A DNA stretch of 64,000 nucleotides. It comes from Regnicoccus_A sp014224355. Its GTDB lineage: Bacteria > Cyanobacteriota > Cyanobacteriia > PCC-6307 > Cyanobiaceae. Below the pieces are notes generated by a model. The model searched no databases. It was not told where the DNA came from and saw only the letters and a program-made list of their open reading frames with translations. The DNA lies in contig NZ_CP154799.1 of NCBI RefSeq assembly GCF_050920705.1, positions 1,302,001 through 1,366,000 on the forward strand. The letters run 5' to 3'. Numbering within the stretch: position 1 is the stretch's first letter; each line of letters starts with the position of its first letter. Shown here in pieces: positions 7,939-17,077 of the stretch. The position numbers and the translations under genes were made by a program.

Positions 7939-8573
7939 CCGGCCAGGCTACGGGCCAGTCCGCTCGCCTGCCATTGAGCGGCCAGGGTGCCGGGCTCAAG
8001 GCGGGGAAGGGGGGGCAGGCAGGCCAGCACCGGCGCCCCGCTCAGGGTCTCGAGGGTGCGGGGGTTGTCGGGGTGGGGGGGGCCGTTGAGAATCAGCCCC
8101 AGCAGGGGGATCCGGCGGCGGCGCAGGGCTTCCACCGAGAGCAGGGTGTGGTTGAGCGTGCCCAGGCCACTGCGGGCCACCAGCAGCACCGGCAAGCCCC
8201 AGCGCTGGATCTGACCGATCTGGAGACAGTCGAGGCGCAGGGGCACCAGCAGTCCGCCGGCGGTCTCCACCACCAGGGGTCCGCTGACCTGGGGCAGACT
8301 CAGAAGCTCTGGGTCGATCGGCCGCTGCTCCAGTTCACCCGCCCAGTGGGGGGAGACCGGATGGGTGTAGCGGTAGGCCTCCGGCAGGAGGCGACGGGTG
8401 GCTTCAGCGGGCGTGAGCCCGAGCATGGCCTGGACCCTGGCGCTGTCGCCCCCCTCCTCGAGGCCACACTGCACCGGCTTCCAGTAGTGGGCGTTCAGCC
8501 CCTGCACCAGCAGGGCACTCACCACGGTCTTGCCCACATCGGTGTCGGTGCCGCAGACCACCAGACGGGTCAT
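7935..8573 (-). CDS. bioD: ATP-dependent dethiobiotin synthetase BioD
   Basis: A 212-residue enzyme that closes the ureido ring of dethiobiotin from DAPA, CO2 and ATP. The N-terminus carries the P-loop variant CGTDTDVGKTVVSALL. KPVQCG follows with the conserved Lys, and VVETAGGLLVPL matches the family E-x-AGG motif. It sits in the biotin operon, overlapping bioC by 4 bp upstream (start 8573 versus bioC stop 8570) and the small membrane ORF downstream. The family assignment is clear. Confidence 0.95.
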   Translation of the reverse strand: MTRLVVCGTDTDVGKTVVSALLVQGLNAHYWKPVQCGLEEGGDSARVQAMLGLTPAEATRRLLPEAYRYTHPVSPHWAGELEQRPIDPELLSLPQVSGPLVVETAGGLLVPLRLDCLQIGQIQRWGLPVLLVARSGLGTLNHTLLSVEALRRRRIPLLGLILNGPPHPDNPRTLETLSGAPVLACLPPLPRLEPGTLAAQWQASGLARSLAG

Positions 8574-9331
8574 CGCTCTGCCCTGCCCTGAGGTTTTCGG
8601 CCGAGCAGCATCAGCACCTCCCAGCTCAGGCGCTTGCCGCCCGGCCCCCCGGCCCAGTGGGCCTCAATCCGCCGCCAGGCCCCGACCCCCAGGGGTGGGG
8701 TTGCGGTGGTGCCGGCCCCCACAGCCCGCATGCGCTGCAGCAGGGCCCGGCCGCTGGGGCCGTTCTGGCTGAAGCGCAGCGGTGCTCCCAGTCGCAGGTC
8801 CAGCCGTGGCGCCACCACAGCCAGCAGCTGCCGCACCTCGGGCAGGACGAGGGCGGTGCAGGGCACGCCTGCGGCGGCGGCCGCCTGGCGCCACTGGGGG
8901 AAGCTGCCAGCGGTGGGGACCGCCAGAGCCAGCCAGCCGCCCGGCCCCAGGGCGTCGCACCACTGGCGCAGGCTGACTGCGGGATTCTCCAGCCAGTGCA
9001 GCGCGAAACTCGACACCAGCAGGGCCGCTCCGCCCAGGCTTTCAGGCAGGCCGTCGTTGAGGTCCCAGAGGAGCCTGGCTCCAGGGGCCTCGCCCTGCTC
9101 CAGCAGGGCCGCGCAGGCATCGAGCCGCAGCAGGGTGCTCCCGGGGCGTTGCTGCTCCAGGGCGCTGCTGAGCAGGCCGGTTCCAGCCCCCAGATCGGCC
9201 CTGGGGCCGGATGGCAGGGTCAGGTCGCGGCAGTGGCGGGCCAGCCGCCAGGCCACGGCCTTTTGCAGGCTGGCCGCGGCGTCGTAGTGACGGGCTCTGC
9301 GGCTGAAGGCCACCCGCACCCGCTGGGCCAT
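8570..9331 (-). CDS. bioC: Malonyl-ACP O-methyltransferase BioC
   Basis: A SAM-dependent methyltransferase of 253 residues. BioC methylates the free carboxyl of malonyl-ACP so that fatty acid synthesis can build the pimeloyl chain. It shows the BioC-type start VRVAFSRRARHYDAAASLQ, the SAM loop ADLGAGTGLL, and LLVSSFALHWLENPAVSLRQW, which resembles the BioC LVSNLAxQW motif. The position between the BioK-like hydrolase and bioD supports this role over a generic methyltransferase. The gap to the upstream gene is 25 bp, and the stop overlaps bioD. Confidence 0.88.
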   Translation of the reverse strand: MAQRVRVAFSRRARHYDAAASLQKAVAWRLARHCRDLTLPSGPRADLGAGTGLLSSALEQQRPGSTLLRLDACAALLEQGEAPGARLLWDLNDGLPESLGGAALLVSSFALHWLENPAVSLRQWCDALGPGGWLALAVPTAGSFPQWRQAAAAAGVPCTALVLPEVRQLLAVVAPRLDLRLGAPLRFSQNGPSGRALLQRMRAVGAGTTATPPLGVGAWRRIEAHWAGGPGGKRLSWEVLMLLGRKPQGRAER

Positions 9332-9356
9332 CGAGGGGGGGACTGGAGCACAACCA

Positions 9357-10055
9357 TCAGTGGGCGTCCTCCAGCCAGGTCAGGACGGGCTCCACCAGAT
9401 CGCTGCCCAGCAGGCTGTGGCCGATGCCCGGCAGGGCCCAGCGCTCGGCGGCCGGCAGCGCCCGGTGCAGGGCCGTGCGGCTCTCGGGCGCCACGATCCG
9501 ATCGGCCTCGGCCTCCACGATCAGGGTGCGGGCTCCGGCAGGGAAGGCGGAGGGCACGGCGGTGCATTGCTCCAGCAAGAGCAGATCCTGGCGCAGCCTC
9601 TCCACCCCCTCGGCAGGCATCTCCCGCGACGAGGGTCCTTCCGGCAGCAGCTCCACCGGCGCGGGAGCGGCAGCCTCCCGCAGAAACTCCTCGAGCAGGG
9701 CGGTGGTGTCGCCGGCCCCCAGGCGCCGGTCCATGCCGCGCAGGGCCTGCCGCCAGCGCCGCCCCTCGGGTCCGGTGGGGATGAAGCGTCCGAAGCTGGC
9801 GAGCAACACCACCGCCTCCGCCTCGGCCAGCACCGGGGCCGGCAGCAGATGCAACCCGAGGGAATGCACGATCACCGCCCTGGGGCCGCCCAGCTCCAAC
9901 CAGCGGGGAGTGTGGGGCGCCAGCTGGCCGTAGCCGCGCTCGCCGCTCTGCCAGCTCCAGCCCCGGCTGGTCGCCGCCTGCTGCCAGGGGCGCCAGGCCC
10001 GGCTGTCGCCGGCCCAGCCGTGCATGGCGATCAGCTCGAAGCAAGGGCGGCTCAT
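9357..10055 (-). CDS. bioK: Pimeloyl-ACP methyl ester esterase, BioK-type alpha/beta hydrolase
   Basis: A 232-residue alpha/beta hydrolase. The oxyanion region MHGWAG is at residues 11-16, the nucleophile Ser65 lies in VHSLG (a variant of GxSxG), an acid lies in the EADRIVAP segment, and the His is in GIGHSLLG near the C-terminus, so the catalytic triad is complete. In Synechococcus and Prochlorococcus an esterase named BioK fills the BioH role of removing the methyl group from pimeloyl-ACP methyl ester, and it sits between bioF and bioC. The same order is seen here. The symbol rests on synteny and fold, not on an alignment. Confidence 0.8.
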   Translation of the reverse strand: MSRPCFELIAMHGWAGDSRAWRPWQQAATSRGWSWQSGERGYGQLAPHTPRWLELGGPRAVIVHSLGLHLLPAPVLAEAEAVVLLASFGRFIPTGPEGRRWRQALRGMDRRLGAGDTTALLEEFLREAAAPAPVELLPEGPSSREMPAEGVERLRQDLLLLEQCTAVPSAFPAGARTLIVEAEADRIVAPESRTALHRALPAAERWALPGIGHSLLGSDLVEPVLTWLEDAH

Positions 10056-11299
10056 GGGGAGGGGGCGTGGGGCCAGGCGGCCAGAGCGTTGAGCAGGCGA
10101 TCCAGGCTTCCTCTAGGGAGGTCGCGGCGCAGCACCAGCCGCAGGCGCGCGGTTCCCTCCGGCACCGTGGGTGGGCGGATCGCCACTCCCAGCAGCCCTG
10201 CCTGCTCCAGGCTGCCTTGCAGGCTCAGGGCCAGTGCGTCGTCGCCCACGTGCAGCGGCAGCACCGGACCCTCGCCGGGCGGGCGCCGCCAGCCGGCGGC
10301 CTCGAGGCCATCCCGCCAGCGCTGCGCGCGCCGGTGCAGGGCGGCGCCCTGGCCTGGATCGGCCTCAAGCAGCCTCAGTGCCGCCAGGGCCGCGGCGGCC
10401 AGTGGCGGCGCCAGGGCCGTGGTGTAGCGGAAGGCGCCCGAGCTTTGCAGCAACCAGTCGCCCACGGGGCCATCGGCGGCGAGGAAGGCGCCACCGGCCC
10501 CGAAAGCCTTGCCAAAGGTGCCGCTCACCAGACTCACCCCGGTCAAGCCCCAGGCCAGCCCGCGTCCCCCCGGGCCCAGCAGCCCCAGGGCGTGGGCTTC
10601 ATCCACCAGCAGCAGGGCCCCGAACTCCTGGCAGATCGCGGCGATCCCGGCCAGATCCGGACTGGTGCCTTCCATGCTGAACAGGCTTTCGCTCACCACC
10701 AGCCGCCGCCGGTCCGGCTCGCTGCGGGCTCCCCGCGCCAGCAGGCGCCGCAGGTCGGACAGATCGTTGTGCCGAAACCGGCGCAGGCGGGCGCCGCTGG
10801 CCTGGATCCCCACCAGCAGGGAGTGGTGGATCAGGCGGTCGGCGATCACGTCGCTGCGGCGATCGGCCAGGGCCAGCACCGCGGCCAGATTGGCCTGAAA
10901 GCCGCTGGGGAAGAGCAGCACCCGCTCACGCCCCAGCCAGTGGGCCAGGGCCGCCTCGAGGGAGTCGTGGCAAGGACGCGTGCCGCTCACGAGCCTTGAT
11001 CCCCCGCAGCCCACCCCTTCGCCGTTGATCGCGGCCATCGCCGCCGTCTTCAGGCTGGGGTGGGCGCTGAGCCCCAGATAGTCGTTGCTGGCCAGATCAA
11101 GCAGGGGGCCCACTGGTCGGCCAGCCTGGCCAGGCAACAGGGTGGCCTCGGGACCGGGACGAAACGTGCGCAGAGAGCGTCTCCGCTCGGCGGGGAGCCG
11201 GCTCAGAGCCTGCTTGATCGTATCGAGCGGATCAGGGGGCACGCGGGCGGCACCGCCGGGGCAGTTGCAGACCTCCACTCTGCTTGCTGAGCAGCCCAT
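10052..11299 (-). CDS. bioF: 8-amino-7-oxononanoate synthase BioF
   Basis: A PLP-dependent alpha-oxoamine synthase (about 415 residues from ATG 11299) that condenses pimeloyl-ACP with alanine to KAPA. It shows LLDLASNDYLGLSAHP, GVGCGGSRLVSGT, LLLVDEAHALGLLGPGGRGL and the PLP lysine in VSGTFGKAFGAGGAF. It is the first gene of the biotin operon and overlaps the bioK start by 4 bp. Starts are uncertain: GTG 11242 would give 396 residues, closer to the usual family length, and would remove a Cys-rich N-terminal extension. No clear ribosome binding site favours either. The gene diverges from the helicase gene across 84 bp. Confidence 0.93.
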   Translation of the reverse strand: MGCSASRVEVCNCPGGAARVPPDPLDTIKQALSRLPAERRRSLRTFRPGPEATLLPGQAGRPVGPLLDLASNDYLGLSAHPSLKTAAMAAINGEGVGCGGSRLVSGTRPCHDSLEAALAHWLGRERVLLFPSGFQANLAAVLALADRRSDVIADRLIHHSLLVGIQASGARLRRFRHNDLSDLRRLLARGARSEPDRRRLVVSESLFSMEGTSPDLAGIAAICQEFGALLLVDEAHALGLLGPGGRGLAWGLTGVSLVSGTFGKAFGAGGAFLAADGPVGDWLLQSSGAFRYTTALAPPLAAAALAALRLLEADPGQGAALHRRAQRWRDGLEAAGWRRPPGEGPVLPLHVGDDALALSLQGSLEQAGLLGVAIRPPTVPEGTARLRLVLRRDLPRGSLDRLLNALAAWPHAPSP

Positions 11300-11383
11300 A
11301 GGATTGGAGGATGCAAACCGCCGGTTCCGACGCTCCACCTGATCCGGCGGCGGCTCGGGGGGCGTCCAGCCGCGTTTGGGGCC

Positions 11384-14134
11384 ATGGTTCCGGTCGATGT
11401 TCCGGCCCTGGATCAGCTTTTTCCCTTTCCCCTCGATCCCTTCCAGCTGGAGGCGATTGATGCTCTCAACCAGGGCCATTCGGTGGTGGTGAGTGCTCCC
11501 ACCGGCTCCGGCAAAACGCTGGTGGGCGAATACGCCATCCACCGGGCCCTCGCCCACGGCCAGAAGGTGTTCTACACCACTCCGCTCAAGGCTCTCTCCA
11601 ACCAGAAACTGCGCGATTTCCGTGAGCAGTTCGGCGCCGATCGCGTGGGCCTGATGACCGGCGATCTGAGCACGAATCGGGACGCCCCGATCGTGGTGAT
11701 GACCACCGAGATCTTCCGCAACATGCTCTACGCGGAGGTGGATCGCGGCGACGATCCGCTTGCCGATGTGGAGGCGGTGGTGCTCGATGAATGCCACTAC
11801 ATGAATGACTCCCAGCGGGGCACCGTCTGGGAGGAATCGATCATCCACTGCCCGCCTCCCGTGCAGCTGGTGGCCCTCTCGGCCACGGTGGCCAACGCCG
11901 GCCAGCTCACCGACTGGATCGAGCGGGTGCACGGGCCCACCACGCTGGTGATCAGCGATCACCGGCCGGTGCCGCTGGCCTTCAGTTTCTGCAGCGCCAA
12001 GGGCCTGCATCCCCTCCTCAACGAGCAGGGCACCGGCCTCCACCCCAACTGCAAGGTGTGGCGGGCCCCCAAGGGCGAACGTCGCAAGGGCCGGAGCCCC
12101 AGGCCCCCTCAGCCTGAGGCGGCTCCGCTCCCCTTCGTGGTGGCCCAGATGGCCGAGCGCGACATGCTACCCGCCATCTATTTCATCTTCAGCCGCCGCG
12201 GCTGTGACAAGGCGGTGCGTGACCTGGGCCGGGTCTGCCTGGTGAGCGAGCAGGAGCAGGCCAGGATCGTGGCGCGGCTTGATGCCTTCGTGGCCGCCAC
12301 CCCCGAAGCGGTGCGCGATGGCGGCCACGCCGAGGCCCTCACCCGCGGCATCGCCGCCCACCATGCCGGTGTCCTGCCGGCCTGGAAGGAACTGATCGAG
12401 GAGCTGTTCCAGCAGGGGCTGATCAAGGTGGTCTTCGCCACCGAAACCCTGGCGGCGGGCATCAACATGCCGGCCCGCACCACGGTGATCTCGGCGCTCT
12501 CCAAGCGCACCGAGCGGGGCCATCGTCCGCTGATGGGCAGCGAGTTCCTGCAGATGGCAGGCCGGGCCGGCCGTAGGGGGCTTGATGTGCAGGGCTATGT
12601 CGTCACGGTGCAGAGCCGCTTCGAGGGGGTGCGTGAGGCCGGTGCGCTGGCCACCAGCCCCGCCGACCCACTGGTGAGCCAGTTCACTCCCAGCTACGGG
12701 ATGGTGCTGAACCTGCTGCAGCGCTACGACCTCACCAAGGCCCAGCAGCTGGTGGAACGCAGCTTCGGGCGCTACCTCGCCACCCTGGATCTGGCCGAGG
12801 ACGAATCCAGGATCGCCGGCCTGCGCGCCCAGCTGGCCCAGTTGGCGGGCCCCACCGCCGACATCCCCTGGGAGGACTTCGAGGTCTACGAGAAGCAACG
12901 GGAGCGGCTGCGGGAGGAGCGGCGCATCCAGCGCATCCTTCAGCAGCAGGCCGAGGAGACCCTGGCCCACGAGCTCACCCTGGCGCTGCAGTTCGCCAGC
13001 GAGGGTGCCCTGGTCAGCCTCAAGGCCCCCCAGCTGCGGGGGCGGGTCACGCCGGCGGTGATCGTGGCCAAGCAGAAGGGCTCCGGCCAGTTCCCCCTGC
13101 TGCTCTGCCTCACCGACGAGAACGTCTGGATCCTGGTCCCCTGCCATGCGGTGGTGAGCCTCCATGCCGAGCTCAGCTGTCTGCAGGTGGAGACGATCGC
13201 GACACCCCGGCTGGAGCATGCCGGGGAGATTCGCCATGGCGACAACGCCAGTGGTGGCCTGGCTCTGGCGGTGGCGTCGATGGCCCGCCGCCACGACATG
13301 CACACCCCCCAGTACGACCTGGCCGGAGAGGTCCGCAGCCAGGCGGAGCTGGTGCAGCAGCTGGAGGAGGAGCTGGAACAGCATCCCGCCCATCGCTGGG
13401 GAGACCGGCGCCAGCTCAAGAAGCAGCGACGGCGCATGGAGGAACTGGGCATCGAGATCGAGGAGCGCCAGCGCCTGCTGCACCACCGCGCCAATCGCCA
13501 CTGGGACACCTTCCTGGCCCTGATCGAGATCCTGCGCGCCTTCGGCGCCCTGGCCGGGCCTGAGGGCCTCGAGCCCACCGAGGTGGGCCGTACCGTGGCG
13601 GCCCTGCGGGGCGACAACGAGCTCTGGCTGGGCCTGGCCCTGATGAGCGGTCACCTCGATGAGCTCAACCCGGCCGAGCTGGCGGCGGTGTTTGAAGCCA
13701 TCAGCACCGAGGTCAACCGCCCTGATCTCTGGAGCGGCTTCCCTCCACCGCCGCGCTCGGAGGAGGCCCTGCACGACCTGAGCGGCCTGCGCCGGGAGCT
13801 GCTGCGCCATCAGGAGCGGGCCCAGGTGGTGGTGCCGGCCTGGTGGGAGCCCGAGCTGATGGGACTGGTCCATGCCTGGGCCCGCGGCAGCAGCTGGAAT
13901 GACGTGATCGCCAACACGTCCCTTGATGAGGGCGATGTGGTTCGGATCCTGCGCCGTACCGTCGACCTGCTGGCGCAGGTGCCCTACGCCGAAGCGATCA
14001 GCGAGCAGCTGCGTACCACCTCCCGCAAGGCACTCCAGGCGATCAACCGTTTTCCGGTTTCGGAGTCGATCGATCTGCTGGCCTCGGCTTCAGCCACCCC
14101 AGCCATGGAGCGCCCGGCTGGTCAGTCGCTCTGA
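11384..14134 (+). CDS. Ski2-like DEAD/DEAH-box RNA helicase
   Basis: A 916-residue superfamily 2 helicase of the Ski2/Mtr4/Dob1 type, which also includes plant ISE2. Motif I is APTGSGKT (about residues 38-45), followed by TTPLKALSNQKLRDF (Ia), MTGDLSTN (Ib), LDECHYM as the DExH box, LSATVAN (III), FATETLAAGINMPARTTV (V) and QMAGRAGRRGLD (VI). The C-terminal half has the ratchet/helical region and the conserved DOB1-like C-terminal domain. A coiled basic stretch lies around residues 660-720. It probably remodels or unwinds RNA in the cytosol; a link to RNA decay is known for the eukaryotic relatives only. It starts at ATG 11384. Confidence 0.92.
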   Translation: MVPVDVPALDQLFPFPLDPFQLEAIDALNQGHSVVVSAPTGSGKTLVGEYAIHRALAHGQKVFYTTPLKALSNQKLRDFREQFGADRVGLMTGDLSTNRDAPIVVMTTEIFRNMLYAEVDRGDDPLADVEAVVLDECHYMNDSQRGTVWEESIIHCPPPVQLVALSATVANAGQLTDWIERVHGPTTLVISDHRPVPLAFSFCSAKGLHPLLNEQGTGLHPNCKVWRAPKGERRKGRSPRPPQPEAAPLPFVVAQMAERDMLPAIYFIFSRRGCDKAVRDLGRVCLVSEQEQARIVARLDAFVAATPEAVRDGGHAEALTRGIAAHHAGVLPAWKELIEELFQQGLIKVVFATETLAAGINMPARTTVISALSKRTERGHRPLMGSEFLQMAGRAGRRGLDVQGYVVTVQSRFEGVREAGALATSPADPLVSQFTPSYGMVLNLLQRYDLTKAQQLVERSFGRYLATLDLAEDESRIAGLRAQLAQLAGPTADIPWEDFEVYEKQRERLREERRIQRILQQQAEETLAHELTLALQFASEGALVSLKAPQLRGRVTPAVIVAKQKGSGQFPLLLCLTDENVWILVPCHAVVSLHAELSCLQVETIATPRLEHAGEIRHGDNASGGLALAVASMARRHDMHTPQYDLAGEVRSQAELVQQLEEELEQHPAHRWGDRRQLKKQRRRMEELGIEIEERQRLLHHRANRHWDTFLALIEILRAFGALAGPEGLEPTEVGRTVAALRGDNELWLGLALMSGHLDELNPAELAAVFEAISTEVNRPDLWSGFPPPPRSEEALHDLSGLRRELLRHQERAQVVVPAWWEPELMGLVHAWARGSSWNDVIANTSLDEGDVVRILRRTVDLLAQVPYAEAISEQLRTTSRKALQAINRFPVSESIDLLASASATPAMERPAGQSL

Positions 14135-14180
14135 TCGGTGGGCCCTGCCGATGGGGCCGTGGAGGTCCAACCCGGCAGTC

Positions 14181-15476
14181 TCAGATCCCCAGCCGCTCCC
14201 AGATCACATCCAGCTGGGCGCGGTGCAGATCGGTGGAGAAGCAGGACTCCATCTGGGGCTCGCTCAGGCGTGCGCTCACCTCGGGATCGGCGGCCAGGTT
14301 GGCGCGGAAGTCGCCCCCCTCGCGGTTCCAGGCGTCGTGGGCGTGGCGCTGCACGATCCGGTAGGCCTCCTCCCGGCTGAGGCCGCTCTCCACCAGGGCC
14401 AGCAGCACCCGCTGGCTGAACACCACCCCGCCATACACGTTCAGATTGCGGCTCATGTTCTCGGGATACACCCCGAGACCCTTCACCACCTCCGTCATCT
14501 CCCGGAGCATGAAGTGCAGCGTGCAGGAGCAGTCGGGCAGCATCATCCGCTCCACCGAGCTGTGGCTGATGTCGCGCTCGTGCCAGAGGGCCACGTTCTC
14601 CAGGGCCGCGATCGTATAGCTGCGCAGCACCCGTGCCAGGCCACTGATCCGCTCGCTGCGGATCGGATTGCGCTTGTGGGGCATCGCCGAGCTTCCCTTC
14701 TGTCCCTTGGCGAAGTTCTCCTCCACCTCCAGCACATCGGTGCGCTGCAGGTTGCGGATCTCGGTGGAGAACCGCTCCAGCGAGGTGCCCACCAGCGCCA
14801 GGGTCTGCACGTATTCGGCATGGCGATCGCGAGCGATCACCTGGGTGCTGGCGGTGTCGGGCTCCAGGCCGAGGCTGGTGCAGGTGAGGGCCTCCACCCG
14901 GGGATCGGTGTTGGCATAGGTGCCCATGGCCCCGCTCACCTGACCCACCGCCACCACCTGGGCCAGCCGCTTCAGCCGCTCCCGGTTGCGCTCCGTTTCC
15001 GCCAGCCAGCCCGCCACCTTGAAGCCGAAGGTGATCGGCTCGCCATGGATCGCATGGGAGCGTCCGATCATCACCGTGTCCTTGTGCTCCGCCGCCAGGG
15101 TGCGCAGGGCGGCCCCCAGCTGATCGAGTTCCTGCCGCAGGACAGCCACCGACGCCTTCAGCTGCAGGGCAAGGCCGGTGTCGAGCACATCCGAGCTGGT
15201 CATGCCCACGTGGATGTAGCGGCCCGCCTCACCAACGTGTTCATTGACGTTGGTGAGGAAGGCGATCACGTCGTGGCGCACTTCCGCCTCGATCTCCAGA
15301 ATTCGCGGCACCTCGAAGCGCGCCCGCTCCCGGATGGCGGCCATGGCTTCCTGGGGGACGCGACCCAGCTGAGCATTGGCCTCGCAGGCGGCGATCTCCA
15401 CCTCCAGCCAGCTCTGGAACTTCGCCTCTTCGCTCCAGAGGCTGCCCATCTCGGGCAGGGTGTAACGCTCGATCAA
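14181..15476 (-). CDS. purB: Adenylosuccinate lyase
   Basis: A 431-residue enzyme of the fumarase/aspartase superfamily acting twice in purine synthesis (SAICAR to AICAR, and adenylosuccinate to AMP). It begins MIERYTLPEMGSLWSEE as PurB usually does. It has TSSDVLDTGLALQ, the superfamily signature GSSAMPHKRNP (mobile catalytic Ser loop), and HSSVERMMLPDC. The gene is convergent with the helicase (46-bp gap) and divergent from tlyA (57-bp gap). Length and motifs are standard. Confidence 0.96.
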   Translation of the reverse strand: MIERYTLPEMGSLWSEEAKFQSWLEVEIAACEANAQLGRVPQEAMAAIRERARFEVPRILEIEAEVRHDVIAFLTNVNEHVGEAGRYIHVGMTSSDVLDTGLALQLKASVAVLRQELDQLGAALRTLAAEHKDTVMIGRSHAIHGEPITFGFKVAGWLAETERNRERLKRLAQVVAVGQVSGAMGTYANTDPRVEALTCTSLGLEPDTASTQVIARDRHAEYVQTLALVGTSLERFSTEIRNLQRTDVLEVEENFAKGQKGSSAMPHKRNPIRSERISGLARVLRSYTIAALENVALWHERDISHSSVERMMLPDCSCTLHFMLREMTEVVKGLGVYPENMSRNLNVYGGVVFSQRVLLALVESGLSREEAYRIVQRHAHDAWNREGGDFRANLAADPEVSARLSEPQMESCFSTDLHRAQLDVIWERLGI

Positions 15477-15533
15477 GGGCCAGCGCGTGGCAACGTCCTG
15501 GTCAATCTATGGGTCGACCCCAACGGGATCCCG

Positions 15534-16388
15534 ATGGCAGGCAAGCAGCGGCTCGATCAGCATCTGGTGGCGCTGGGCCTGGCCGCCAGCCGTCAGCAGG
15601 CGCAGCAGTTGATCCGTGCCGGGCGGGTGCGCAGCGGCGACCGGGTACTCGACAAGCCCGGTCAGGAGGTGCCGGCGGAGCTGAGGCCCGAGGTGAGCCA
15701 TCCGCCTCGCTTCGTCTCCCGCGGTGGCGAGAAACTGGTGGCGGCCCTGGAGGCCTTCCCCCTGGAGGTTCAGGGCCGCGTCTGCCTCGATGGCGGGATC
15801 TCCACCGGCGGCTTCAGCGACTGCCTTCTCCAGCACGGCGCCGCGCGGGTCTACGGCATCGATGTGGGCTACGGCCAGACCGCCTGGAGCCTGCGCACCG
15901 ACCCGCGGGTGGTGCTGCGCGAGCGCACCAATCTGCGCCGCCTCACCCCCGAGCAGCTTTACGGCCCCGATGATGTCTGGCCGGATCTGGCCGTGGCCGA
16001 CGTCTCGTTCATCTCCCTGGCCCTGGTGCTGCCGGCCCTGCGGGCCCTGCTGCAGCCCAGGGGCGCCGAAGCCGTGCTGCTGGTGAAACCCCAGTTCGAG
16101 GTGGGTCGCGAGCGGGTTGGCAAAGGCGGGGTGGTGCGCGATCCCGTCGCCCATGCTGATGCCATCACGGCCGTGATCAGCGCCGCCGAAGCGCTTGGCT
16201 GGCGTCCCTGCGGCCTGATCGCTTCCCCGATCACCGGCCCCGCCGGCAATCACGAATACCTGCTCTGGCTGTGCTCGATGCCTGAGTCAGGTGGTGAGGC
16301 TCCGCTGGCAGGCAACCTGAAGGCTGGAAACCCGTTGACACCGGAATCGATCAGTGACCTGGTGAGCCGCACCCTCCTGGGTGGCTGA
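15534..16388 (+). CDS. tlyA: TlyA family RNA methyltransferase
   Basis: A 284-residue protein with an N-terminal S4 RNA-binding domain (residues about 5-65: QRLDQHLVALGLAASRQQA and then IRAGRVRSGDRVLDKPG) fused to an FtsJ-type SAM methyltransferase fold (RFVSRGGEKL, CLDGGISTGGFSDCLLQ, ADVSFISLALVLP, LVKPQFEVGR). TlyA enzymes 2'-O-methylate rRNA; some homologues are annotated as hemolysin A. The ATG at 15534 directly precedes the S4 domain and is preferred to the much longer open frame upstream, which runs antisense through purB. Confidence 0.9.
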   Translation: MAGKQRLDQHLVALGLAASRQQAQQLIRAGRVRSGDRVLDKPGQEVPAELRPEVSHPPRFVSRGGEKLVAALEAFPLEVQGRVCLDGGISTGGFSDCLLQHGAARVYGIDVGYGQTAWSLRTDPRVVLRERTNLRRLTPEQLYGPDDVWPDLAVADVSFISLALVLPALRALLQPRGAEAVLLVKPQFEVGRERVGKGGVVRDPVAHADAITAVISAAEALGWRPCGLIASPITGPAGNHEYLLWLCSMPESGGEAPLAGNLKAGNPLTPESISDLVSRTLLGG

Positions 16389-16411
16389 GAACAACCAAGC
16401 TGGCTGAGCAC

Positions 16412-16443
16412 AAAAAACCGGAGACCCGTTTGGATCTCCGGTT
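16412..16443 (-). terminator. Rho-independent terminator downstream of glnB
   Basis: An 8-bp perfect stem (ACCGGAGA at 16417-16424 with TCTCCGGT at 16435-16442) closes a 10-nt loop. On the minus strand it is followed by a T run (A run at 16412-16417 on the plus strand). It lies 33 bp past the glnB stop and between the convergent tlyA and glnB genes. Confidence 0.85.
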
Positions 16444-16475
16444 GACGATGCAGAAGCGGTGGTTGGCCGCCGAAC

Positions 16476-16814
16476 TCAGATCGCGGTGCTATCGCGATCG
16501 CCGGTGCGGATGCGGATCACGGTGCCCACGGAACTGATGAAGATCTTGCCATCTCCGATTTCCCCGGTGCGGGCTGCATCCTGGATGGCGGTCACCACGG
16601 TGTCGACGCGGTCGTCGTCTACCACCACTTCCAGCTTGAGTTTCTGAAGGAACTCCACCGTGAATTCAGAGCCCCGGTAGCGCTCCACCTGGCCTTTCTG
16701 TCTGCCGAAGCCGCGGACCTCACTCACCGTCATGCCAACGATGCCGGCATTGACCAAAGCTACCTTGACATCTTCAAGCTTGAAAGGGCGAATGATGGCC
16801 TCAACTTTTTTCAT
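16476..16814 (-). CDS. glnB: Nitrogen regulatory protein P-II
   Basis: A 112-residue trimeric signal protein that senses 2-oxoglutarate and ATP/ADP. In cyanobacteria it controls NAGK, PipX and nitrogen transport. It starts MKKVEAIIRPFKLEDVK, and the T-loop RGFGRQKGQVERYRGSEFTVEF carries Ser49, the residue phosphorylated in Synechococcus elongatus; position 51 is Phe instead of the usual Tyr. The B-loop TGEIGDGKIF and C-loop RIRTG are intact. The ATG at 16814 has a GGAGA ribosome binding site 5-9 bp upstream. A strong terminator follows the gene. No convincing NtcA box (GTA-N8-TAC) was seen just upstream. Confidence 0.97.
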   Translation of the reverse strand: MKKVEAIIRPFKLEDVKVALVNAGIVGMTVSEVRGFGRQKGQVERYRGSEFTVEFLQKLKLEVVVDDDRVDTVVTAIQDAARTGEIGDGKIFISSVGTVIRIRTGDRDSTAI

Positions 16815-16843
16815 GGAGTCTCCAATGGTTCGGATCAAGTCTC

Positions 16844-17077
16844 TCAGGAAGGATCGCTGAGAGGAAGGGAAAGGTTGGGAATGCGGTTGACCCGGAGCCC
16901 TGCGGACAGGGCATCCTGACAAAGCCGATCGGCGGAGCTTGGACTCACCTGAACCCTGCCGGTGGCCAGATGGGACCACACGGCATCGTCGAAGTGGGTC
17001 TGCAGCCAGACCATCCCCAGAGCTGACTGGGGCTTGAGGCGAAAGCCGCCATGACTGCTGGCGAGGAGGAGGTCCAT
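16844..17077 (-). CDS. Conserved-looking hypothetical protein upstream of glnB
   Basis: A 77-residue ORF from ATG 17077 (an in-frame ATG at 17104 would add 9 residues). It starts MDLLLASSHGGFRLKPQSALG and continues with MVWLQTHFDDAVWSHLATGRVQVSPSSADRLCQDALSAGLRV, which reads like a folded small domain with mixed strands and helices rather than a shadow frame. It lies 29 bp upstream of glnB on the same strand, so the two may share a transcript. No domain or function is recognised. Confidence 0.6.
   Translation of the reverse strand: MDLLLASSHGGFRLKPQSALGMVWLQTHFDDAVWSHLATGRVQVSPSSADRLCQDALSAGLRVNRIPNLSLPLSDPS

Noticed and set aside
12167..13873. A 568-codon minus-strand frame within the helicase gene
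   Set aside because: The plus strand has all helicase motifs; the minus frame is Gln/Leu/Gly-rich with none.
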